Positions 54,577-64,000 of a DNA stretch of 64,000 nucleotides are shown here, piece after piece. Numbering within the stretch: the first letter of the stretch is position 1; the number at the start of each line of letters is the position of its first letter. A program made the translations under genes and the position numbers. The stretch is from assembly GCA_946122785.1 (NCBI GenBank), contig CAMGYJ010000004.1:19800150-19864149 (forward strand), read 5' to 3'. The notes below the pieces were generated by a model. The model was given only the letters and a program-made list of their open reading frames with translations, ran no database searches and had not been told where the DNA came from. Source of the stretch: Linum tenue (taxonomy: Eukaryota; Streptophyta; Magnoliopsida; Malpighiales; Linaceae).

Positions 54577-54737
54577 AGATATATGGATGTCGCGCTTTTG
54601 CAGCGGACCACATGGAAAATGGATTTCAATTGTTCGCTTACTGGTTAAATGTCGCCCTAGGTTTACTAATATTGTCCTAACTTAAGACATAAATTTACTA
54701 AATTGTCCATCACTAACCAAAATCTAATTAAATAAAA

Positions 54738-55435
54738 GGTTTAATACCTTATTTTGGCCTGAACTATAACCATATAATCAACTTGACCTGTGGTTTCAGA
54801 AATTAACATCTTAGCCTCAACTATGCAACATATAAACTCAATTGGCCCGACGCATGGTTTGACTCAGAAATTCAAATTATATTCCTAATTATTATTATTT
54901 ATAATTATCAAATTAATCAAAATATAAATTATAAAAATATAAAATAAATTTATTATTTATTTTATGGGTAATTTGAAAATGATAAATTTTATCAATTAAT
55001 AAAAAAATATAAAATTATTTTATACTTTATAAATTTCCCATAAAATAAAATACAATATTTATTATATATTTTTTAAATTTATAAAATTTAATTTGATAAT
55101 TTTTGGTTAATTTATAAAATTTATCATTTTCAAATATCCCAAAAATAAAAAATAAAAATTATTTTCTATTTTTTAAAACTTTATTTTTTGGTTAATTTAA
55201 AATTAATAAATAATAGAAATTAGGAAAATAAATTTGAATTTGAAAATTTTTAATGATTTTTAGGCTGATGAGGCAATGAAATGGCATGTTGACTAAGAGT
55301 CAACGTTGTTGAGCGTCCAAATTGAAGGTCAAACCATGTGTCGGGCCAATTGAGTTTATATGTTGCATAGTCGAGACTAGAATGTTAATTTCTGAAACCA
55401 TGGGCCAAATTCGGGCCAAAATAAAGTATTACCCC
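54738..55435. mobile_element. 698-bp TIR element (MULE-like MITE)
   Basis: Long inverted arms of about 150 bp include TGGTTTCAGAAATTAACAT and TATGCAACATATAAACTCAA then TTGGCCCGAC. A perfect 9-bp duplication TAAATAAAA (54729-54737, 55436-55444). Very AT-rich interior with no gene. Confidence 0.9.
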
Positions 55436-55699
55436 TAAATAAAACAAAAAAAGTCTTAAAATTCCTAAAACTCCTTTAACACCGCCCGACCTCCTCTCCA
55501 AACACCCTTTGCGGGGATCCTTCCTCCCTGAAATCCACCACCGTTCCTTTTACTCGTCTTCGCTTACACCCATCTCCCTTATTCACTAACGGCACCATCC
55601 ACCCAGCCACATTAGGATGCACCCTGGCCAGTAACAATCTCCAAAACAATTCCTAGAATGACCACTCCCCTGTTCTCCGCGTCTCCCACAACCCTGACT

Positions 55700-56468
55700 C
55701 TATGCAAAATCCTAATATAATAGGGAGCAGGTTGGCTTATGATGCAATAGTGGAAGCAGCAGACCCGATTGCATTGTTCCCTGTCAAATTATCTTGTTCG
55801 ATTGACATGGTGGAGGACGACGGGTGTGGATGGCCTCTTCTGTGAGCCATTTCTAGGTCGGGGTCGGCAATGGATGGCCTCTTCTGTTGGCCATTTCTTT
55901 AACGAAGTGTTGTTTGTTTGGGCATATTTGCCACCAGGAACCTGTCAAACAATGGCGAGTCAGAGAGTCAGTGAATGTTGAGGCGCAGAAGGCTGATCCA
56001 GTGGTTGAAGACTCTACTGTTCAAATGATATCCTCTGTAGCTGTTGTGGAATTGATTACTGGCTCTGCTGATGTAAGTGCGGATAAGGGTGGAAATGAGA
56101 ATCCTGTCATTGTTGTTACATCAGAGACGGTGGAGAATTGTGAGACAATACAGAAGGTAGTAAATGTGGATAATGTCCAAGCTCCTTCTTCCAATGGGAG
56201 CACTACTCTGAGTTTTGCCCAGATAGTAATGGGATCACCTCCTACGGGTGGGAGTCCAAGTACTGATGGGCAGTGTACTGTAGGTGGTAAGTCACCGGAA
56301 ACTGGGAGCTTACGACCTCAGTTACCTCAAGGAGATAGGACTGGGAAAGGGAAGGAAAATGTGCAACCTCCTGTTGATAAAGGAAAGAATATCTGGGTCG
56401 ATTCTCCTTTGGTTCCTATTCAACCAAAGAGAGGAGGTAAGGGTGGAAAGGGAAGGGGTAAAAGATGA
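55700..56468 (+). pseudogene. LINE ORF1-like region
   Basis: RNA-binding first protein of LINEs. A degraded knuckle (FGHICHQEPVKQWRVRESVN) is followed by a Val/Ser/Gly-rich stretch and a basic tail (RGGKGGKGRGKR) ending at 56468. The N-terminal half (55700-55886) is frameshifted. Confidence 0.55.
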
Positions 56469-59400
56469 AAATCTTGTATGGAATACACGATAGTTTAAAG
56501 CAGAAGGTATACTAGAGCCTAGAATAAGATCCTCTAAGACAGATACCTTGGTTGAAAAGAGATTCCCAGATTGGGAGAAGAAGATAAAACACAATTCAAA
56601 CGGGCTGGGGAAGATTTGGTTGCTCTGGAGAAAGGATGTACAACTCATTGTACTTCACTCTTCAAATCAATATGTTCAGTTTATGGTAGGTGGCTCGCAA
56701 ACTTTTTTTGGCACTGTTGTGTATGCTTCAAATGAGGATAATGCAAGGTGAATGCTGTATAACGAATTACGAGGGATTAAGGTGGTTAATGTTCCATGGA
56801 TTGTCTTAGGGGACTTTAATGACATTAAAACCCCTCAGAGGCTTCGAATTCGCACAGATTGGATGCTAGTATGATTGTGTTCCATGACTGGATAAATGAT
56901 CTTGACCCTGGTTTACTTGGCTTAACAAGCAAGCAGCTAACCCGATTGCTAAAAGACTTGACAGGGTGCTTGTTAACTTTGCTTGGTTGGATCAGATAAA
57001 GGATAGTAAAGTTCATATCCAAGCACCTGGATTTTCTGATCATTGTCCTTTATATGTGGACACCAATGCTTCTCTGAAATCTCTCCTGAAGCCATTTAAC
57101 AGCAGGCGCTGACTGATCCATCTAGTGACAATTTTGTAAACGTGAAGAGGATGGAGCAGGAGTTAAAGGTTTTGGCTGATGCAGAAGAGTCTTTTCTTCG
57201 ACAAAAATCAAGAGAATCCTGGTTGAAGACAGGAGATATGAACTCAGCATATTTTCATAGGTCTATTCGCTCGAGGCAGAAGAGGAGTACTATAAGAGTT
57301 CTAAAGAATGAACAGGGAGATAAAATTCAGGATGTAGATGAAATGTCCCAGATTGCAGTAAGATTTTATAAAATATTACTTGGAGTGGCTGATCCTGAGG
57401 TTGAGGCTCAAACTGATGACTACATCACTAGATTGTTAAAATGGAAGCTTGACGGGTGATCAGATTGCTGGCATCTGCGATCCCTTCCCTGCTAAGTAGA
57501 TTAAGGAAGTGCTTTTTGGTATTGATGGAGATAAAAGTCCTGGACCTGATGGCTTCTCTGCGGCTTTCTTTCACTATGCTTAACCATTGATTGGCCCTAA
57601 GGTAACAGCTGCTATTCTATTCTGCTTTGAACAAGATAGTGTCCCTAGGCCAGTTAATGCTACCATTCTGTCATTGATTCCTAAAGTTCCAAACCCTGAT
57701 GATATGAAGAATTTTAGACCCATATCTTGCTGTAATATTCTCTATAAGTGTATTTCAAAACTCATAGCTAATAGGCTAAGTCATCTGCTTCCTTCTTTGA
57801 TAAGTAAAAACCAAACGACTTTTGTTATAGGAAGACTTATAGGTGAGAACATTTTAATGGCTCATGAGCTTGTAAGTAGATATTCCCATAACAATATCTC
57901 CCCTAGATGTGCTTTGATTGACCTCATGAAGGCCTTTGATTCGGTTGATTGGAACTTCATTTTCCAAGTTCTTAAGTGTATGGGGCTCCCTGAAAGGTTT
58001 GTGAGTTGGATTAGAATGTGTGTGGGCACCCCTATGCTGAGTGTTTGTTTTAATGGAGGTTTGGTTGGATACTTTCTAGCAAAGAAAGGGTTTAGACAGG
58101 GTGACCCCCTGTCTCCTTACTTATTCTCAGTTGCCATGGATATATTTTCATGCCTGATTGACTAGTCAGCCTCTGTTGGTCGTTTTCCCTAATCCAATGT
58201 GTAAAGGGATTAAGCTCACTCACCTTTGTTTTGCTGATGACCTTTTGGTCTTTATGGATGCTTCAAACTATGGAATTCAGGAATTGCAACGAATTCTATA
58301 CCAGTTTAAGAAAATTTATGGATTGAAGTCTAACCCTAGTAAGTGTGAGATCTACTTTGGGGGTCTTCCTCAAGAAGAAAGGGTAGTGAGGGCTGAACGA
58401 TATGGCTATCAGTTAGGACATTTCCCTGTTAGATATTTAGGGGTACCCCTAATATATGCCAAGTTAAGTTTGGCTGCTTGCAAACCACTTATAGACAAAA
58501 TTGTTGCTCGGATCACATGTTGGAAAGCTAAAACTCTCTCTTATGCTGGAAGAATTGAATTGTTTAGAACTGTTTTATACAGTTTAACTCAATTTTGGAT
58601 GTCTGTCTTTCTCCTCCCTAATGTTGTGATTAAAGAAGTGGAAAGAATCTGCAGTAACTTTGTCTGGGGAGTGGACAGAGGTGTTAAACTCAGGGCAAAT
58701 GTAGTCTGGGGGAAAGTTACTTATCCAAAGAAGGAAGGAGGCTTGTGATTCAGGGATATGAGTAACTAGAATCAGGCCTGCATGATAAGGCATATTTGGT
58801 TAATTTTGCTGCAAGAGGGATCTCTGTGGGTTGCTTGGATTAATCGATATAAACTGAAAGGCAGATGATTCTGGAATTACACCTGCACCTCGGGGTCTTG
58901 GAATTGGCGTAAGATCCTCAAGTTAAGAAATAAGGTATCTCCATTCATCTCGAGTAGGAATGATATCTTACTTCTTAATGATCTTCCTATGCCTCGGTTT
59001 TCTATTAAAAGAGTGTGGCATCTCCTTAGACCAACTCAGCAGAAGGTGGACTGGTGGAAGATAGTTTGGAAGGGTAAAGCTATCCCACGAAACCGGATCA
59101 TTACTTGGTTGGTTGTCAGGGGTAGCATTCATACAAAGGACAGAATGCAGAAATGGGGATACAGTGGGCCTTTGACTTGTGTTTTTTTGTGGTGGAGGGA
59201 TAGACAGTAGGGAGCATTTGTTTGTTCTTTGTCCATTCACTAGACAACTTCTTGATGTACTATTCAGTGGTTCTATGCAGGTTCCTTTACTCCAGACTTG
59301 GGAGGGTCTGATTGCGTGGCTGGTCTCAAAACTTATTCGACAAACTGAAGTAGCTGAAACAGGTAGACTCATTTGGCAGTCCTGGACAAGTCAGGTATGG

Positions 59401-59525
59401 AGGGAACGGTGTCGAAGATTGTATGGAGGTGGTGTTAGGGGTTTTAATGAACTGTTGTTATTGATACAAAATGAAGTAGAATGTGTTTTGAGCAGTGAAA
59501 GGGTTTGTCAATTCGGGAATGTTTA
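56469..59525 (+). pseudogene. LINE ORF2 (endonuclease, reverse transcriptase, zf-RVT)
   Basis: APE endonuclease motifs WIVLGDFNDI (56797-56826) and SDHCPLYV (about 57037) are visible, then ESWLKTGDMNSAYFHRSI. The RT domain follows: SPGPDGFSAAFF, IPKVPNPDDMKNFRPISCC, LIDLMKAFDSVDW, FRQGDPLSPYLF and the catalytic FADD (58230-58241). The zf-RVT domain (58989-59525) includes DWWKIVWKGKAIPRNRI. Multiple stops (for example near 56750, 57459 and 57491) and frameshifts (near 58160 and 59190) make it inactive. Confidence 0.88.
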
Positions 59526-59650
59526 GCTAAGTTACTGTCTCAGGGGATAGGTTTCCATTTTCTGTACCCAACATTTGGTTGGTTCCCTAGTTAGCAAGGG
59601 TGTTGCTAGCAGCACTTTTTTGATGAATAAGATTCCACTGATTCATAAAA

Positions 59651-59939
59651 AAAAGATAACTAATAAAATCAATGTTCATATTATCAACTTAGGATTATAT
59701 ATTTCCGTAAGAATAGAATCAAAGATATTTTCGTAAGAAAATGTGATTTATATTATTGTTAGTTTATTAACATATTAGGTATATAACTCAAGGTGCATAA
59801 CTTATACAGGTTTTACTGTAAAAAACATAAGGTGCATAACTTATCCTTTATTATTTTTTTAATTAATGACATTTCATTTTTAAAATTTTAAATTACAAAA
59901 ATTGAACTAAAAATAAAATATATTATATAAAAATGATAT
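59651..59939. other. AT-rich spacer
   Basis: No gene. AAGGTGCATAACTTAT occurs twice near 59790-59845. Confidence 0.4.
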
Positions 59940-61024
59940 TCATTTTGACAAATTTTGGAATAGAAACCTATTAGTCTAATCATATATAATAGTATTCATG
60001 AACTATCAATGGTACCCGATCTCTACAACAAGTCTTTATCGTATCGCCACCATTAATTTTTCATTAGATTATTATAAATGTGAGCCTCACCTTGCTGACA
60101 AGATTTCAACTAATCTCCCAATCTTCTTAAGGTCAACTTAGAATGATCATGCTACTTCCCACTTAATTCATGATTTACCGATTAAAAATAAACCACAATA
60201 GATAGAAGATAGCATTCGTGGCAAGTTTAATTATTCTCATTGTCAATCACTAAACTTTCGTAAGCCATTTTTACAAATTGGGCAACCAAATATGTACATA
60301 TACAAGAAAAAAAAAGGATATATTGGAGAATAGGCAACGCCTACTGGTTATTCATTAATCTTTCAATTTACAGATTATCAAATTTTGTGTTCGTCGCATG
60401 GTTGTTTATCAGTGTTAAGGAAAAAATAAATCTCATGAATGAGACGTTAATTTACCTACTACACATCACTTGTCTCGACCAAGATCCCAACATAACAATT
60501 CCATTTTTTTTCTTCTAAATTTAGGAGTAAATGGGCGTAAACTTTTAATGTGTGGAATGTCCAATGTTTTTGAATATTTTACCATTAAAGCTTGGTTTTC
60601 AATGAAAAAATAAGTAGGAACAACCTATTGTAAAGAAAAAAGTTACTTTAAAGAAGACAAAGGCATTGATAATTAGAGGAGATGATGGTGCTTTAGAAGG
60701 CGGAGGCAGAGTGATCAGAAAAAATTCAAAATGAAATATTCAATAATTATTGACATCGAGTAGCAAATGCCAAATAGCATGACCGTCTTATTAAATTTTT
60801 AGGAGTCTAACTTTCTTGCATGACTTTTGTTTTTTACTTTGAGTAAGGACTTCAGTCAATAAATCAGGTTAGCATGCTGAAAATTATAAGAGTATGATAT
60901 TTCCAGTAACTAAATTATTTGAAATTTTTATGATATGAAATAAAACATTTCTTGCTTCGAACAATTACTAAGGTTATTTAAACTATTAACGAAATTCATC
61001 GGCCACGGGCGGGCCCTAATCTAG
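59940..61024 (+). mobile_element. Helitron-like repeat, copy 2 (inverted relative to copy 1)
   Basis: Homologous to the complement of 25016-25975, with readable blocks such as AATCATGAATTAAGTGG and ATCATACTCTTATAATTTTC. Its 3' end is GGCCACGGGCGGGCC then CTAATCTAG. Internal deletions differ between copies. No Rep/helicase gene. Confidence 0.5.
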
Positions 61025-61054
61025 TCCTCTAATAATATATGGTAGAGTTTTGTG

Positions 61055-61240
61055 AACTTTCCTCGATTTCAAATTTCCTGCAACGTGAGTGAAAGTAGGA
61101 AGGACATTTTTGTCATTACAATTAATTATTTATCTCATATAAAAAATATCAATATGAGGATTCAAACCCGGGTCTCTTAAAATAATGACAATAATCACAA
61201 CCAATTACACTAAACAAATTTGTTGCATCTTTTCGAGTAA
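61055..61240. repeat. AT-rich repeat with tRNA-like B-box motif, copy 1
   Basis: TTCAAATTTCCTGCAA ... AGGAAGGAC ... TTTTTGTC, then GAGGATTCAAACCCGGGTC. Repeated in the same orientation at 63365-63545 and, less closely, at 62480-62650. Confidence 0.65.
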
Positions 61241-62479
61241 AAACATACCCAAAGTTAAACTCTGAAATTTGGAGAAATTTTCCATCATGATTAGCAAGCA
61301 CACTAAGTCTACCGTATGTATTTTTATGGTGCTTGATACTTCAGTTTTCATTAATGTAATTTTCTCAATTTTAAAATTTTTGCTGTCGCCTTAATTTTTT
61401 GCTAAAGGTAGATTGGTAATTGGCTACCATAGAAGAAACTAATTATATTACTACGTGTTGTGTCCTTGAATTTTTCAATTTAAATTTAAATTTAGTGCTT
61501 TTTTTTTATCTTTGTTCTTATCTCTTTTAACTTCCTCCGAAATTCCATCAATCGTGCAATAGTTTGCGCCCCTTTCACTTTCCAATACAAGGACGCCTTT
61601 GAAATCAATCTTTTGGTATCTCTTGGCACTACGATTTTATTATTGGGGATTTAAGCCAGGCAAGTTAAAGATTTCAACTCCGATATCAATCCATGACAAA
61701 TAGAATGGAGTTCAATAAATGGAGTTGTAGAAGGAGGATTAGAGATTGAATTTTTTATTGAAACGTATGCCTCTTGAGATAAAAATTTGGTTGTACAACA
61801 GAGAGTGGTGACTATTGGACCTTTAGGTTTATGGTTTTTGTAGCTAGGTCGATTCTTATTCAACCTATAGGAATTGATAGATAAGGTGTGTCTAATTTTG
61901 TGTCTTATTACTTCAATCGAGTCTATTAGCATATTGGAGGTAACCCTAATTTTTTCGTTTGCTCTCAAGTTTTAATGGTCCCCTCTTAACTGAGTGGTTA
62001 GCATACAGTTGACTTGAATCAACAACTCTCCATTTACTTTTGATTAGTGACATATTGTTCCTAAAAGGAGAGAATTGAAGCCTTTATGTAGGATTGTGAG
62101 GTTTAAGATTGAGTTTGAAACTATCTATGGGTCGTGTGGGAATTCCAGTGAGCTTTTGTACTCTATCTTTCTTGACAATCAACTAACCAATAGCATTTTA
62201 ATCGGGGCTTAATTATCATTATGAAAATGAGTTCAATGATACATTTTTATATTTTATATTCTTATTTCTCCAAAAGTTCGACCTATATATTCTTTCTTTA
62301 TGTATCATCTTGATCGAAGAATTGTCAATAAAATTAAACGGGCTAATAGAGTTAAATGTAACATAAAAAATACAAATAATCAAATGTGAACATTCCGACC
62401 AACGAGCCGGATTATAAGATAGTCTACACATCCCTCTATAATATATAGCTCTTCTTCAGGAGATTTTGAGAAGTTCAAA
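61241..62479. other. AT-rich spacer
   Basis: No gene recognised. A CTGAGTGGTTAGCATA stretch near 61998 is A-box-like. Confidence 0.35.
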
Positions 62480-62650
62480 TTCCTTGCACTCTCCTTAATT
62501 GTAGCTAGGGGTAAATTTGTAAGTTCAACTTAGAACTTAAATATCTTCTTACGTGAAAAAAAATGTCATTACCAAGACTTGAACTCGAGTCCTTCAATTT
62601 GATAGTCAATATTCCTAACCAACTAGACTACAACAATGTTTATGTATTTT
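62480..62650. repeat. AT-rich repeat with tRNA-like motif, diverged copy 2
   Basis: Shows ACTTGAACTCGAGTCCTTC and an AACCAACTAGACTAC tail comparable to copies at 61055 and 63365. Confidence 0.45.
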
Positions 62651-63364
62651 TTGAATTAAAGAGAGAAAATACTGAAATATCTCAAAATCATAGGACTATC
62701 CACCGCAATAATCAATCATCGAATTAATTGATAACTGTAATTATTTACAAAGTGAATCATCATGATATACCTAGCTTTATGAATCAAATAGTACATTTTG
62801 AGTTTATGTATGTCTTACAACTTTTACATTTATTAGGTTACATGACTTTGTAGTTTGTAGGAATACAAGGATTGTTTACAAAAGTGCTATACAAAATTTT
62901 ATTTCAAAACATAAAATTTGAAATTTGTGATCTAAGGTTTTATAAAGAGACATTTTCAATGATATAAGTGAATGACCAAAAATCATTGGCTAACAATTTC
63001 CCTAACGGTTGACAATTATAAGCATAGAATTGAAAGACTAAATACCATTGACAAATAAGCCAATTATCATTGGCTAAATTTAACAAACAATGGTATGTGT
63101 ATATACATTGGAAATTAGATGGTACGCTCGATGGATTGAGGGTTATTGCATCTCCTTAGTTAAATAACATTATCTAGACCATAGATTAATCACGTAACTA
63201 AACCCCATATCATAATTCTCTAAATCCTAATATAGTGCATATGGTATGTTGTATACATCTTGGCGAATCAGGATCATTGATTATGTTCTTAGTATATGTG
63301 ATATTAGGGTTTAAGTTCTATAGGTTTAGGGTATATGATTTAATTATTTGAAACTTAAACTCCC
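62651..63364. other. AT-rich spacer
   Basis: No gene or clear repeat. Confidence 0.4.
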
Positions 63365-63545
63365 TTTTCAAATTTCCTGCAATGAGAGGGAAATTAGGAA
63401 GGACCTTTTTGTCTTCACAATTATCTGTATTTTTTATTTATTTACAGAAAAAGATAGACGTATTGAGATTTGAACCATGGTCACTTCAAACAAAGTGAAG
63501 GTTTTTAAAATCAATCACTATGTAGATTTGTTGTATTTTTTTAAA
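63365..63545. repeat. AT-rich repeat with tRNA-like motif, copy 3
   Basis: TTCAAATTTCCTGCAATGAG ... AGGAAGGACC ... TTTTTGTC, then GAGATTTGAACCATGGTC; direct repeat of 61055-61240. Confidence 0.65.
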
Positions 63546-63912
63546 TTAAAAATATATACGAAGCTAAAATATGAAATCACAGAACTTTTCAACAATTAGC
63601 TAGCCCAATAAATATTCCGTAAGTACTTATTTGGTATTTTGATACTTCTTTATTTAAATTATAATTAATACTTAATTTAAAATTTTATCTATCTTATAAA
63701 TAGACGATAACCATAAATTTGCAACCAAAATATTGTTGGTTCAAATATTTCATATCGAATTATAGTATTGAATATGTATAAGCGATATAGAATTCTTAAA
63801 TTATCATTAATTTCCAGAACTATAGTGAAGCAATCATATCTTTGTGCAAACTATAGGGGACTGGATCTCTGAACATTTTTGTCCGGTTAAATACTAAGTT
63901 TTGAAACTCTTC
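63546..63912. other. AT-rich spacer
   Basis: No feature recognised. Confidence 0.4.
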
Positions 63913-64000
63913 CTAGGGGTGTAAGTGGGTCGGTTTGTTTGGGTTTAGATATTTTAATCACCTAACTCATATACCACGATTTTGAAAACACTAAATACAA
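63913..64000 (+). mobile_element. possible left end of a hAT-type element leaving the window
   Basis: TAGGGGTGTAAGTGGGTCGG followed by GGTTTGTTTGGGTTTAG resembles a plant hAT terminus with subterminal repeats. The other end would lie beyond the window. Confidence 0.4.

Larger units (their letters stand above)
55445..59650 (+). mobile_element. L1-type LINE, nearly full length, degenerate
   Basis: An ORF1-like region, then endonuclease, RT and zf-RVT domains, ending in a short A-rich tail (59647-59656). No RNase H follows zf-RVT, unlike the LINE at 52790. The exact 5' end and target duplication were not found; the left limit is set by the neighbouring TIR element. Confidence 0.8.

Noticed and set aside
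61998..62030. tRNA or SINE head (A-box-like CTGAGTGGTTAGC)
   Set aside because: No B box at the right distance and no A-rich tail or duplication.

Overview
This window is nuclear DNA of a flowering plant, most likely a eudicot. The signs are spliced genes with GT-AG introns, plant-specific transposon lineages (Athila-type Ty3/gypsy, Ale-like Ty1/copia, MuDR-like MULEs, hAT elements, a Cassandra TRIM carrying 5S rDNA), a plant mobile domain (PMD) gene, and AT-rich spacers between GC-rich exons. There are no bacterial features. Most of the 64 kb is transposable element, much of it nested. Host coding sequence is limited to the first exon of an unknown gene at the left edge (1-190, minus), a disrupted kelch-like gene scattered over 27903-43135 (minus), and a few weak candidates near 15.8-16.5 kb.

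Layout. 1.1-2.2 kb: a small TIR element with a TAGTGGTA motif array. 2.56-15.54 kb: a decayed Athila-type element (5' LTR, tRNA-Asp-type PBS, gag, protease, RT/RNase H, integrase, Athila 3' ORF, 3' LTR), followed directly by a second PBS and gag copy, so the right LTR is shared by two internal regions. 16.98-18.77 kb: hAT fragments. 19.37-23.80 kb: a non-autonomous MULE with a perfect 9-bp target duplication, invaded by a young non-autonomous LTR element (20.03-23.02 kb) that carries an antisense CONSTANS-like B-box fragment and seven 47/48-bp tandem repeats, each with an E2F-type site. 25-27.4 kb: a Helitron-like repeat and AT-rich tandem repeats.

28.20-36.17 kb is the centrepiece: a complete 7.97-kb MULE with long TIRs and a perfect 9-bp duplication. 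It has two convergent genes, an intact six-exon PMD gene on plus and a three-exon MuDR-type transposase on minus broken by one TAG. Both gene starts sit near matching TATA boxes, and both ends carry arrays of short palindromes. This MULE lies in the intron of the kelch-like gene. The coding part of the same gene is hit again by a hAT element (36.36-37.04 kb) and by a Ty1/copia element with identical LTRs (37.98-42.74 kb).

43.5-55.4 kb: another MULE, a MITE, a hAT element with GC-rich cargo, a perfect 41-bp inverted repeat, a minus-strand gypsy remnant invaded by a MULE-in-MULE nest (48.25-51.20 kb) and by two tail-to-tail Cassandra LTR copies (51.38-51.90 kb), a 5'-truncated LINE with RNase H (52.79-54.58 kb), and a TIR element. 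55.4-59.65 kb: a second, longer LINE without RNase H. 59.9-64 kb: AT-rich repeats, including an inverted copy of the 25-kb repeat.

The sequence therefore records layered transposition. Target duplications and interrupted frames give the relative order of many insertions. In the old elements the in-frame stops are almost all TAG or TGA, as expected when methylated CAG and CGA codons deaminate.
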